NCBI GenBank assembly: GCA_015061245.1
Contig: SUWY01000021.1
Coordinates: 1-36,371 of the forward strand
Direction of reading: 5' to 3'
Source of the DNA: Bacteroidales bacterium
Lineage (GTDB): Bacteria; Bacteroidota; Bacteroidia; Bacteroidales; Marinifilaceae
DNA length: 36,371 bases
Numbering within the stretch: the stretch's first letter is position 1; each line of letters opens with the position of its first letter. The translations under genes and the position numbers were made by a program. This document shows, in pieces, positions 16,055-25,349 of the stretch. The notes beneath the pieces are model-generated. The model did not search any database, was not told the DNA's origin, and saw only the letters and a program-made list of their open reading frames with translations.

Positions 16055-17527
16055 TTATCGGATAAAGAGTATTGAACGTTCAATGTGCGGATGCATGTAT
16101 GTGTCGTCGTCGATAAATGGCACGCATTTACGATACTCGGCATAGATTTGCTCAAGTATAGGCGAGGTTTTTGCAGGACGACGGAACTCTAATGCTTGTG
16201 CCGTGTTGAACAGTTCGATAGCCAATACTCGTTCGGTGTTATCGACAACTCGTACAAGTTTGGTTGCTGCATTGGCTCCCATGCTTACGTGGTCCTCTTG
16301 TCCCTGTGATGAGGGTATTGAGTCGGCCGACGATGGCATACAGAGAGTTTTGCTTTGGCTGACAATCGATGCCGCTGTGTATTGAGGTATCATGAATCCG
16401 CTGTTCAATCCAGGTTTTGCAACCAGGAAGTTTGGCAATCCGCGTTGACCTGAGATTAGCTTGTAGGTTCTTCTTTCAGAGATGTTTGATAGCTCGGAAA
16501 GTGCAATTGCAAGCATATCCATTGGGATTGCAATTGGTTGACCGTGGAAGTTTCCTGCCGAGATTATCAAATCTTCGTCGGGGAATACTGTGGGGTTGTC
16601 GGTCGCACTGTTTATTTCGATCTCAATTACCGATTTTACGTAGCGGATGGTATCTTTCGATGCTCCGTGTACCTGAGGTATGCAGCGGAATGAGTATGGG
16701 TCCTGAACATGTATCTTTGGACGTTTAATCAATTCGCTTCCCTCAAGCAGCTCCATCATGCGTGCAGCTGTGTCGATTTGACCCTGGTGTGCGCGGACCT
16801 GGTGTACTTGTGGGTAGAATGGCTCTATGCGACCATCAAAGGCCTCAAGAGACATTGCTCCAATTTTATCTGCCCAATCAGAGAGACGCTCGGCTTGAAT
16901 TAATGACCATACTGCGTGGGCACTCATGAATTGGGTTCCGTTCAGAAGTGCCAATCCCTCTTTTGATTGTAACTTAATTGCCTCCCATCCAAGCTCTCTC
17001 CATAGTTCGCTTGCTTCACGAAGCTCCCCTTTATAGTTTACCTGTCCCATGCCGATAAGTGGCAGACACATGTGTGCAAGAGGGGCCAAATCGCCCGATG
17101 CTCCAAGTGAGCCTTGTTGATATACTATGGGAAGTATATCGTTGTTGAACATATCGATTAACCGCTCTACGGTTATAAGTTGTACTCCTGAATAGCCGTA
17201 TGAGAGTGATTGGATCTTCAACAACAACATTAGTTTTACAATTGCGGGGCGAACCTCTTCGCCTGTTCCGCAAGCGTGTGACATAACTAGGTTGTGCTGG
17301 AGTTGAGACAAATCTTCAGCGGGAACGGTTATGTTGCAGAGTGAACCGAATCCTGTGGTTACTCCATATACAGGACGGTCTATATCCTCCATTTTGGTGT
17401 CCAGGAACTTTCTGCACTTCTCTATGGCAGCTTTTGATTCTGCGCTTAGAACCAACTTCTCTCCGTTGTCGATTATCTCTCTAACTCTCTCTATGGTTAA
17501 ATGTTCATTCGATATTGTGTGTGTCAT
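16055..17527 (-). CDS. hutH: Histidine ammonia-lyase
   Basis: First step of histidine degradation: deaminates L-histidine to urocanate. The 490-aa protein contains the Ala143-Ser144-Gly145 triad in GSLGASGDLAPLAHM that cyclises into the MIO electrophile, the YGVTTGFG segment (54-61) and the QDHVSMGANAA region. Length is close to the usual ~500. It sits between hutU (10-bp gap) and hutI (3-bp gap) and is surely cotranscribed. Confidence 0.97.
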   Translation of the reverse strand: MTHTISNEHLTIERVREIIDNGEKLVLSAESKAAIEKCRKFLDTKMEDIDRPVYGVTTGFGSLCNITVPAEDLSQLQHNLVMSHACGTGEEVRPAIVKLMLLLKIQSLSYGYSGVQLITVERLIDMFNNDILPIVYQQGSLGASGDLAPLAHMCLPLIGMGQVNYKGELREASELWRELGWEAIKLQSKEGLALLNGTQFMSAHAVWSLIQAERLSDWADKIGAMSLEAFDGRIEPFYPQVHQVRAHQGQIDTAARMMELLEGSELIKRPKIHVQDPYSFRCIPQVHGASKDTIRYVKSVIEIEINSATDNPTVFPDEDLIISAGNFHGQPIAIPMDMLAIALSELSNISERRTYKLISGQRGLPNFLVAKPGLNSGFMIPQYTAASIVSQSKTLCMPSSADSIPSSQGQEDHVSMGANAATKLVRVVDNTERVLAIELFNTAQALEFRRPAKTSPILEQIYAEYRKCVPFIDDDTYMHPHIERSILFIR

Positions 17528-17537
17528 GGTCTATGCT

Positions 17538-19568
17538 TCAAAATAGATTCTTTGTTGCTTCAATAATTGTCTGGTCATCTGCAATGTTAGGTAGAGTGAC
17601 CTTTAATCCCGGAGTGCGCTCCATTTCACGTTTGATGGCACTCATTGCTCCTTGATTTCTTGCCCAGCTGCGACGTGCAATTCCGTTGTTTACATCCCAT
17701 AGAAGCATCTCTTCAATGTGGCGGTCGGAGTCGGCAGAGCCATCGATAACCATTCCGAATCCTCCGTTCATAACCTCGCCCCAGCCAACACCGCCTCCAT
17801 TGTGAATAGAGACCCATGTTGCTCCTCGGAAGCCATCGCCTATTACATTTTGAACAGCCATATCGGCGGTAAAGCTTGAGCCATCGTAAATGTTCGAGGT
17901 TTCACGGAATGGAGAGTCGGTTCCCGATACATCATGGTGGTCACGGCCAAGTACGATAGGTGCACTGATTTCTCCGTTTTTAATTGCTTGATTAAAGGCG
18001 AGGGCAATCTTGGTTCTGCCTTCGCAATCTGCATATAGAATACGTGCTTGCGAGCCAACTACAAGACGGTTTCTTCCTGCCTCCTCAATCCAGTGGATAT
18101 TATCCTCCATCTGTCCCTGAATCTCCTGAGGCGCAGTTGCTGCAATCTCTTTCAGTACCTCTACGGCAATTGCATCGCTCTTTGCCAGGTCATCGGGGTT
18201 CTGTGACATGCAGACCCAACGGAACGGACCGAATCCGTAGTCAAAGAACAATGGTCCCATTATATCCTGTACGTATGATGGGTATTTGAATTTGCCGTTA
18301 GGTAGTAAAATATCGGCTCCTGCTCTCGATGCCTCAAGTAGGAATGCGTTACCATAATCGAAGAAGTACATTCCCTTATCGGCAAGTCTGTTGATTGCTG
18401 CTGCATGGCGACGCAAGGAGGCTTGAACGCACTCTTTAAAGCGCTCAGGCTCTTCGGCCATCATTGTTTTTGACTCTTCATAGCTATATCCTACGGGATA
18501 GTAACCTCCAGCCCATGGGTTGTGGAGCGAGGTTTGGTCGGATCCCAAATCTACGTGGATATTCCGGTCGGCAAGACGCTCCCACAAGTCAACAACATTT
18601 CCCTGGTAGGCAATCGATACCACCTCTTTTTCACTGCATGCCTTTTGTATGCGAGGAATCAACTCGTCAAGGTTGTCGTGGATTTCATCAACCCAGCCCT
18701 GCTCATAGCGTTTCTGTGCAGCCAATGGGTTTACCTCGGCAACTACGCTTACCACTCCTGAAATTACTCCGGCTTTAGGCTGTGCTCCGGACATTCCGCC
18801 AAGTCCTGCGGTAACGAAGAGCATGCCTTTCATGTTCTGTTGAGTGCCAGGAATACCTTTGGCTTGAAGTTGTTTGCGTGCGGCATTCATGACTGTGATT
18901 GTGGTTCCGTGTACAATTCCCTGGGGGCCGATGTACATGTATGATCCGGCTGTCATTTGTCCGTATTGCGATACTCCAAGTGCATTGAATCGCTCCCAAT
19001 CGTCGGGTTTAGAGTAGTTAGGAATAACCATTCCGTTGGTTACAATTACGCGAGGGGCATCTTTGTGGCTTGGGAATAGTCCGAGAGGGTGTCCTGAATA
19101 CATAACCAATGTCTGTTCGTCGGTCATGGTTGCCAAATATTGCATTACCAAACGGTATTGCGCCCAGTTCTGGAATACGGCTCCATTACCTCCGTATGTA
19201 ATTAACTCGTGAGGATGTTGTGCCACACGGTAATCCAGGTTGTTCTGAATCATTGCCATTATGGCAGCAGCCTGTTTTGATTGAGCAGGATACTCATCAA
19301 TGTGGCGTGCATACATTTCGTAGTCCGGACGATAACGGTACATGTATATTCTGCCATACTCTTTCAACTCTTTGGCAAACTCTTCTGCCAATTGAGCATG
19401 TTGCTCTTTGGGGAAGTAGCGAAGAGCATTTTTTATGGCAAGAATTTTCTCGTCGGGAGTAAGAATATCTTTACGCTTCGGAGCGTGGTTAATACTCTTA
19501 TCGTATGGTTTTGCTGCCGGAATCTCGGCAGGTATTCCCATTAATATATCTTGTTGAAACTGATTCAT
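17538..19568 (-). CDS. hutU: Urocanate hydratase
   Basis: Second step of histidine degradation: hydrates urocanate to imidazolonepropionate using tightly bound NAD. The 676-aa protein has the GLGGMSGAQPKAG nucleotide loop, the YGFGPFRWVCMSQ segment with the conserved active-site cysteine, and a C-terminal NGGGVGWGEVMNGGFGMVIDGS region. It is of the long form (~670 aa) common in Bacteroidetes rather than the ~555-aa proteobacterial form. Six bases separate it from ftcD. Confidence 0.97.
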   Translation of the reverse strand: MNQFQQDILMGIPAEIPAAKPYDKSINHAPKRKDILTPDEKILAIKNALRYFPKEQHAQLAEEFAKELKEYGRIYMYRYRPDYEMYARHIDEYPAQSKQAAAIMAMIQNNLDYRVAQHPHELITYGGNGAVFQNWAQYRLVMQYLATMTDEQTLVMYSGHPLGLFPSHKDAPRVIVTNGMVIPNYSKPDDWERFNALGVSQYGQMTAGSYMYIGPQGIVHGTTITVMNAARKQLQAKGIPGTQQNMKGMLFVTAGLGGMSGAQPKAGVISGVVSVVAEVNPLAAQKRYEQGWVDEIHDNLDELIPRIQKACSEKEVVSIAYQGNVVDLWERLADRNIHVDLGSDQTSLHNPWAGGYYPVGYSYEESKTMMAEEPERFKECVQASLRRHAAAINRLADKGMYFFDYGNAFLLEASRAGADILLPNGKFKYPSYVQDIMGPLFFDYGFGPFRWVCMSQNPDDLAKSDAIAVEVLKEIAATAPQEIQGQMEDNIHWIEEAGRNRLVVGSQARILYADCEGRTKIALAFNQAIKNGEISAPIVLGRDHHDVSGTDSPFRETSNIYDGSSFTADMAVQNVIGDGFRGATWVSIHNGGGVGWGEVMNGGFGMVIDGSADSDRHIEEMLLWDVNNGIARRSWARNQGAMSAIKREMERTPGLKVTLPNIADDQTIIEATKNLF

Positions 19569-19574
19569 GGCCTG

Positions 19575-21278
19575 TTAGATTTTTGAGTTTACAATCTCAA
19601 GAATTTCGCTCTCTTCGGTAAGGGCTGCACAACCAATTTGCTCTGCTTCGGTGACAAGTTTGTCGGCAATCTCGCGGTCTGCAAGTCCTGCTGCGTTAAT
19701 CTTGACATTCAACAGTGCTCCAAGAACGGCAGAACGGGCTGCTAATGCTCCCACTCCTGCGTCGGAAACCGAGTTCGGATTTCCCTCCATAGCCATGGCG
19801 CGTACAATTGGGAAAACCTCGTATGCAGCCTTCATGGTCTTTAGTGGAACCTCGGTTGCATATAGTGTCGCAGCCTCCATTGCTTTGTTACGAGCCTCTT
19901 GCTCCTCTGCACTTCCCTTTGGCATACCGATAGCCTCCATTATCTTGTTGAATGCGGCAGTGTCCTCGTCCACCAAAGCCAATAGTTTACTTAGAACAGC
20001 TTGTCCCTTGTCTGCCCACTCCGAGAACTCTTTCCAGCGAGCATCCCATCCCGGCTTATGCGATGACAAGTTGGCAACCATTGTTCCAAGTGCGGCACCA
20101 AGTGCACCCATGTAGGCAGATATCGAGCCACCTCCTGGAGCCGGAGACTCCGATGCGGTCTCGAATGCGAAATCCTTGCAACTCATTCTTATAAGCTTTT
20201 CGCGCTTTGCAGCCTGAGCCTCGCTCTCCATCATATACTCAACAACCTTCTCTTTGGGGTTGAATGGTTTTAAATCGTCCAATCCCATAGATTTGATTGC
20301 GATGCGGATAATCTCATCTTCGGCAATTCCTGTTGAGCGTTGTTGCTTTTCAAGGAAATAACGGCCGGCCTCGATAAGGGTTCTTTTTGGAACAAGTCCT
20401 ACAATCTCAGTACCTGTAACTCTTACTCCACGTGCTGCTGCAGCTCTGCAAACCTCATCGAATGCAACGTGAAGAGGAGTGGTGTTTATATCTGTTATAT
20501 TCATTGAAACCTGAGCAATTCCATACTCGTCAATGTACCAGCCGATGGCCTTACAACCTTTCAGTGTGCCGGGAATTGTTACGGTGTTGCCATTCTCGTC
20601 TTTAACAATCTTTCCGGTGATAGGGTTGCCTTCGCGCATTGGACGTCCTTTTTCACGCACATCGAATGCAATGGCATTTGCACGGCGTGTAGAAGTGGTG
20701 TTCAGGTTATAGTTTACTGCGATAAGGAAATCGCGTGCTCCAACATTTGTAGCACCGCATTTTGCAGCACGCTCGGTATAGCAGTCAGGACCAAAATCGG
20801 GTTTTCTGATTGGGTCGGTAATCTTTTCGGGAAGAGCCTCGTATTCGCCGGCACGGCATACTGCAAGGTTCTTACGCTCGGGTTTTTGTGCTGCTGCCTC
20901 GTAACAGTAACATGGAATCTCCAATTCATTAAAAATGCGCTCAGCCAGCTTTTGTGCTAACTTAGCGCACTCCTCCAATGTGATTCCTGCAATAGGGATA
21001 AGTGGAAGCACGTCGGTTGCTCCTGAACGAGGATGGGCACCATGATGATGTCGCATATCAATTAACTCTCCGGCACACTTTACTCCCTGGAATGCTGCCT
21101 CGACAACGGCCTCGGGTGAACCGACAAAGGTCACTACGGTTCTGTTTGTGGCCTCGCCTGGATCAACATCCAATACACTAACACCTCCCGACTTTTCGAT
21201 TGCACTTACAATCTTGTCGATAATCTCTCTGTTGCGCCCCTCACTGAAATTGGGTACACATTCAATGATTCTGTTCAT
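19575..21278 (-). CDS. ftcD: Bifunctional glutamate formimidoyltransferase / formimidoyl-THF cyclodeaminase
   Basis: Moves the formimino group from formiminoglutamate to tetrahydrofolate, releasing glutamate, and then removes ammonia to give 5,10-methenyl-THF. Residues 1-~325 form the transferase, with the catalytic His82 in HHHGAHPRSGATD; residues ~345-560 form the all-helical cyclodeaminase (SPAPGGGSISAYMGALGAALGTMVANLS). At 567 aa it is the animal-like fused form also used in Bacteroidetes. First of the four histidine genes. Confidence 0.96.
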   Translation of the reverse strand: MNRIIECVPNFSEGRNREIIDKIVSAIEKSGGVSVLDVDPGEATNRTVVTFVGSPEAVVEAAFQGVKCAGELIDMRHHHGAHPRSGATDVLPLIPIAGITLEECAKLAQKLAERIFNELEIPCYCYEAAAQKPERKNLAVCRAGEYEALPEKITDPIRKPDFGPDCYTERAAKCGATNVGARDFLIAVNYNLNTTSTRRANAIAFDVREKGRPMREGNPITGKIVKDENGNTVTIPGTLKGCKAIGWYIDEYGIAQVSMNITDINTTPLHVAFDEVCRAAAARGVRVTGTEIVGLVPKRTLIEAGRYFLEKQQRSTGIAEDEIIRIAIKSMGLDDLKPFNPKEKVVEYMMESEAQAAKREKLIRMSCKDFAFETASESPAPGGGSISAYMGALGAALGTMVANLSSHKPGWDARWKEFSEWADKGQAVLSKLLALVDEDTAAFNKIMEAIGMPKGSAEEQEARNKAMEAATLYATEVPLKTMKAAYEVFPIVRAMAMEGNPNSVSDAGVGALAARSAVLGALLNVKINAAGLADREIADKLVTEAEQIGCAALTEESEILEIVNSKI

Positions 21279-21307
21279 GTTATATGCTTTTATATTCTTA
21301 TTTTGTT

Positions 21308-22948
21308 TTATTGTTTTCTTTCAATCTCTTGCAGACTCTCTAACTTCTTCTTGCGTAGGAATCCGTTAATATCTTCAAGGTGTTCGGTAACTTTTCCGCC
21401 TCCGAATTCATAGACCTTTGTAACCAAACCGTTAAGGAAATCGCGATCGTGCGATACTACAATAACCGTTCCCTCGAAGTCGAGAAGAGCGTTTTTAAGA
21501 ATGTCTTTGGTCTTCAAATCCAAATGGTTAGTAGGCTCGTCAAGGATAAGCAGATTCACAGGTTGCAAAAGCAACTTAATCATAGCCAAACGGGTTCGCT
21601 CACCACCTGAAAGTACCTTAACCTTTTTGTCAATATCGTCGCCACTAAACATAAAGGCTCCCAAAAGGTTTTTGGTGTTGCTCTTCAGTTCAAGCGGGGT
21701 AACATCGTCAACGGTTTGATAAACCGATAGCGATTCGTTCATAAGCGAGGCCTCGTTCTGTGCAAAGTAGCCTATTTGAACGTTGTGGCCAATGGTCAAT
21801 TTGCCGGTATAGTCGGTAATCTCGTCCATGATGCACTTAACCATAGTTGATTTACCCTCGCCGTTTCGGCCAACAAAGGCAACCTTTTCTCCACGTTCAA
21901 TTGTGAACGAGGCTTCATTGAATATATTTTTGGCTCCGTAACTCTTGCTTACCTCACTTGCAATAACAGGGTAGTTCCCTGAGCGTGGGGCAGGAGGAAA
22001 CTTTAGGCGAAGTGCCGAGGTATCCTCTTCATCAACCTCGATAATCTCAAGCTTCTCCAACATACGAACGCGCGATTGTACCTGCAATGTTTTAGAGTAT
22101 GTACCCTTGAAACGCTCAATAAAGTCCTTTGTCTCGGCAATCATCTTCTGTTGGTCTTCGTACTGCTTCTGCTGTTGTGCCCGGCGCTCTTTGCGAAGCT
22201 CTAAATATTGAGAGTAGTTTACTTTGTAGTCGTATATGCGACCCATTGTAACCTCGATTGTACGTGTGGTAATCTTATCGACAAATGCACGGTCGTGCGA
22301 GATTACAACAACAGCCTTGCCATTCTCAACCAAGAACTCCTCTAACCACTGAATAGAGTCAATATCAAGGTGGTTGGTTGGCTCATCGAGAAGAAGTACA
22401 TCTGGATTTTTAAGCAGCATCTTTGCAAGCTCAATTCGCATTCGCCAACCTCCGCTGAACTCAGATGTGGGTTTGTCAAGCTCTTCGCGTTTAAATCCTA
22501 AACCAAGCAGAGTTTTTTCAACATCGGCTTCGAAGTGGGTAAGGTCAATGCTGTAGAACTTCTCGCTGAGAGTAGATACATCTTCGATAATCTTGTAATA
22601 TTCGGGCGAGTCATAGTCGGTGCGTGTTTCAAGCTGTTTGTTAAGTTCGTTTATCTGCTCCTCCATGGCAAAGAGGTGGGCAAATGCCTGCGATGCCTCT
22701 TCGCGAACAGTTCTGCCATCCTCGGTCATAAGGTGCTGAGGAAGATATGCAATGACTGTATCTTTAGGGTAGCCAACATTTCCGCGAGTTGGTTTCTCAA
22801 CTCCTGCCAAGATTTTCAATAGTGTTGATTTTCCGGCTCCGTTTTTACCCATAAGGGCAATACGGTCCTTTTCGTTTATTTGAAACGATATATCTTTGAA
22901 TAGCGCACGGCTGCCAAATTCAACGGTAAGACTATCAACTGAAATCAT
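21308..22948 (-). CDS. ABC-F family ATPase
   Basis: A 546-aa soluble protein with two ABC cassettes and no membrane segments: Walker A GKNGAGKST (35-42) and GRNGEGKST, signatures FSGGWRMRIELAKML and LSGGERTRLAMIKLL, and twin LLDEPTNHLD/LILDEPTNHLD Walker B motifs. A charged linker (KERRAQQQKQYEDQQKMIAETKDFIERF) joins the cassettes. ABC-F proteins act on the ribosome, as translation factors or antibiotic protectors; the subgroup cannot be set by eye, though the layout is of a housekeeping Uup/YbiT/YkpA-like type. It follows ddl by 6 bp and precedes ftcD by 29 bp. Confidence 0.92.
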   Translation of the reverse strand: MISVDSLTVEFGSRALFKDISFQINEKDRIALMGKNGAGKSTLLKILAGVEKPTRGNVGYPKDTVIAYLPQHLMTEDGRTVREEASQAFAHLFAMEEQINELNKQLETRTDYDSPEYYKIIEDVSTLSEKFYSIDLTHFEADVEKTLLGLGFKREELDKPTSEFSGGWRMRIELAKMLLKNPDVLLLDEPTNHLDIDSIQWLEEFLVENGKAVVVISHDRAFVDKITTRTIEVTMGRIYDYKVNYSQYLELRKERRAQQQKQYEDQQKMIAETKDFIERFKGTYSKTLQVQSRVRMLEKLEIIEVDEEDTSALRLKFPPAPRSGNYPVIASEVSKSYGAKNIFNEASFTIERGEKVAFVGRNGEGKSTMVKCIMDEITDYTGKLTIGHNVQIGYFAQNEASLMNESLSVYQTVDDVTPLELKSNTKNLLGAFMFSGDDIDKKVKVLSGGERTRLAMIKLLLQPVNLLILDEPTNHLDLKTKDILKNALLDFEGTVIVVSHDRDFLNGLVTKVYEFGGGKVTEHLEDINGFLRKKKLESLQEIERKQ

Positions 22949-22954
22949 TGTGGT

Positions 22955-23935
22955 TTAGTTTAGCTTATCTTGAATGATATTGGTTAATACTTGTGTAAGA
23001 GTAGTGCCCATTGCACGAACCATTTGGGGTACAAAGCTGTTTGCAGTCATTCCGGGGGTGGTGTTTACCTCCAGCATGATTACCTTGCCATTCGATACAA
23101 ATCCATCGACACGAATAATTCCGCTACAACCCAAAATGTCGTAAACGTTGCTTGCCATGGTTTGAATCTGTTCTGCAATCTCTTCAGTAAAGCGGCCCGG
23201 AATAATCTCGTCGGTCATGCCTGTTGTGTATTTGGCCTCGTAGTCGAAAAATTCATTCTTTGGAACCACCTCGGCAATCGGGAATACCACCTTTTTGTTG
23301 CCGAATTTATACACTCCGCAGGTAAACTCGGTTCCGTCAATAAAACTCTCGATTACCACATCGGAGCACTTCGAGAATGCCAATTCAAGTGCAGGTTGAA
23401 GTGCTTCAACGGTCTTAACCTTGGTAACGCCGAAACTTGAGCCCTCGCCACTCGGTTTAACGAAACATGGAAGTCCAACAGTGTCAATAATTTCGTCAAT
23501 GCTGTAACCCTCGCCCTTGCGCAAAAGAACGGGGTTTGTGGTTTCAATGCCCATTCCGCGCAGATATGTGGTGCAGGTGTATTTATCAAATGTGATAGCC
23601 TCTACACGAACGTTGCTGGTTGAGTAGGGAATGCCCATCATGTCAAGATAGCCTTGTAGCAGACCGTTCTCGCCGGGTACTCCGTGAATGGTTATGTAGG
23701 CAAAGTGGAATATGATTGTTTCGCCATCAATTGTGCATGAAAAGTTGTTTTTATCAACCTGATACTCTTTTTCATTGGCAATAACTTTCCAGTCACGGCC
23801 TTTAAGTATCATGAAATATTTGTTGAAAAGCTCACTATCAATGGCTTCGAATATATTCTTTCCTGATTTGAGCGACACTTCGTACTCGCTTCCGTCGCCT
23901 CCGCAAATTACAACTACATTTTTTTTCGTGCTCAT
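22955..23935 (-). CDS. ddl: D-alanine--D-alanine ligase
   Basis: Joins two D-alanines with ATP for peptidoglycan precursors. The ATG at 23935 is preferred over the in-frame TTG at 23944; this gives 326 aa. ATP-grasp features: GGDGSEYEVSLKSG at the N-terminus, ITIHGVPGENGLLQG, PCFVKPSGEGSSFGV, FFDYEAKYTTG with the omega-loop tyrosine region and MLEVNTTPGMT as the metal-binding end. The GIPYSTSNV and FDKYTC variants are as in other Bacteroidetes Ddl. First gene of a run reaching through the ABC-F gene towards the hut genes. Confidence 0.93.
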   Translation of the reverse strand: MSTKKNVVVICGGDGSEYEVSLKSGKNIFEAIDSELFNKYFMILKGRDWKVIANEKEYQVDKNNFSCTIDGETIIFHFAYITIHGVPGENGLLQGYLDMMGIPYSTSNVRVEAITFDKYTCTTYLRGMGIETTNPVLLRKGEGYSIDEIIDTVGLPCFVKPSGEGSSFGVTKVKTVEALQPALELAFSKCSDVVIESFIDGTEFTCGVYKFGNKKVVFPIAEVVPKNEFFDYEAKYTTGMTDEIIPGRFTEEIAEQIQTMASNVYDILGCSGIIRVDGFVSNGKVIMLEVNTTPGMTANSFVPQMVRAMGTTLTQVLTNIIQDKLN

Positions 23936-23970
23936 ATTTTTCAAATATCTTTTAGACTCTTTTAAACTCT

Positions 23971-23978
23971 CAAAGATA
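23971..23978 (-). promoter_or_regulatory. -7 promoter element for ddl
   Basis: The minus strand reads TATCTTTG, an exact TAnnTTTG match, 36 bp before the ATG. No clear -33 TTTG is present at the right spacing. Confidence 0.55.
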
Positions 23979-24015
23979 GTGAAAAATAAGATTCTATTAA
24001 GATGGTTGGGGATAA

Positions 24016-25281
24016 TTATTTTAGTTGTTTTTTGGCGAAGGCGGTAATTATGAAGGCAGGGATGGTGCTAATCATAATCCATTGGAAGAAACCGATATAG
24101 CCGATATGCTCCTGAATGTATCCCGACATCATGCCCGGAAGCATCATGCCAAGTGCCATAAATCCGGTGCATAGCGAGTAGTTTGCAGTGGCGTTTTTGC
24201 CTTGGCTGAATTGTAGCATAAAACAGGTTAGGGCGGTGAAGCCGAAGCCGTAGCCGAGCTGCTCGATACATACGCAGGTAGAGATTGCCACAGAACTTTC
24301 GGGGAGTGCCCATGCCATCCACAAATAGACCAGATTTGGGATGTTCATGGCGATGGTCATAGGCCACATCCAGTAGTTTAACCCCTTTTTCGAAATAGCA
24401 ATTCCTCCTAGTATTCCACCAACGGTAAGGGCAAGAACGCCCAATGTGCCATATATGAATCCTACTTGGGTAGTTTCCAATCCCAAGCCTCCGTTTTGTA
24501 CTTTGTCCAATAGGAATGGTGATGATATTTTTACCAACTGCGCCTCGGCAAAGCGGAATAGCAGAATGAATAGCAGAGCAACAACAATTCCGGGTTTCTT
24601 AAAAAATTCTGCAAAGATTTTGATGAACGAGGCCTCGCCCATTGGTCCTGTTAAACGCATTGAATCAGCACTTGGACGTGGCAGTGTCCGCATGTGGAGC
24701 AGTGCAATAAGTATAAACAGAACGGCAGTAACTCCTATTGCAACAGCCCAGCCTTCGGGGTAGTAGAGTGCTTTGGGCTCTATTTGGAAGTAGCGTTTTT
24801 CAAGCATACCGGCAACCATTACAACTCCACCTTGACCTGCAATTACAGCCAAGCGATAGAAGGTGTTTCTGATTCCAACAAAGTACGCTTGTCGCTCTTG
24901 GTTAAGTCCCAACATATAGAAGCCGTCGGCGGCAATGTCGTGTGTTGCCGAGGCAAAGGCCAATAACCAGAAGAATGCCAAGGTGTAGCGGAAGAAATTT
25001 GGGGCAGGGAGAAGCATGGCAACTCCGGCTAATCCTCCGCCAATAACTATTTGCATGGCTATTATCCACCATCGTTTACTTTTGAACATATCTACTATGG
25101 GGCTCCATAGGGGTTTTATAACCCATGGCAAATATAGGTAGCTTGTGTATAGGGCTATATCGCTGTTTGATATTCCCAATCGGGCATACATTGCCACTGC
25201 CACATTCATTACTATTACGTAGGGCAGTCCCTCGGCAAAATATAGTGTGGGGACCCAACCCCATCCGTTACTCTTTTTCAT
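24016..25281 (-). CDS. AmpG-like major facilitator permease
   Basis: A 421-aa inner-membrane transporter with about 12 hydrophobic helices. The start MKKSNGWGWVPTLYFAEGLPYVIVM and the SDIALYTSYLYLPWVIKPLWSPIVD segment are typical of the AmpG/PAT family, which imports muropeptides (anhydromuramyl sugars or peptides) or related compounds. Its neighbour is a SpoIID/LytB protein, a pairing that supports a cell-wall recycling role by inference. The central cytoplasmic loop holds the peptide MGEASFIKI encoded over a GGCC palindrome (24622-24645) shared with two other genes in this window. Confidence 0.87.
   Translation of the reverse strand: MKKSNGWGWVPTLYFAEGLPYVIVMNVAVAMYARLGISNSDIALYTSYLYLPWVIKPLWSPIVDMFKSKRWWIIAMQIVIGGGLAGVAMLLPAPNFFRYTLAFFWLLAFASATHDIAADGFYMLGLNQERQAYFVGIRNTFYRLAVIAGQGGVVMVAGMLEKRYFQIEPKALYYPEGWAVAIGVTAVLFILIALLHMRTLPRPSADSMRLTGPMGEASFIKIFAEFFKKPGIVVALLFILLFRFAEAQLVKISSPFLLDKVQNGGLGLETTQVGFIYGTLGVLALTVGGILGGIAISKKGLNYWMWPMTIAMNIPNLVYLWMAWALPESSVAISTCVCIEQLGYGFGFTALTCFMLQFSQGKNATANYSLCTGFMALGMMLPGMMSGYIQEHIGYIGFFQWIMISTIPAFIITAFAKKQLK
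24622..24645 (-). repeat. In-frame EASxIK palindromic motif, copy in the AmpG-like gene
   Basis: The minus strand reads CCAATGGGCGAGGCCTCGTT and continues into CATC, encoding P-M-G-E-A-S-F-I. It shares the CGAGGCCTCG core and flanks with the copies at 25869-25890 and 30646-30669. Confidence 0.6.
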
Positions 25282-25349
25282 GTTATATGTTTTAATTCTT
25301 ACAGTTTCGATATATGCTTGTATATTTTCTATGCATAGTGTTTTAGCTT

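Noticed and set aside
21745-21756. GCGAGGCCTCGT in the ABC-F gene (QNEASLMNE) as another palindrome copy.
   Set aside because: The residues belong to the normal FAQNxAsL segment of ABC-F proteins, so no insertion is implied.
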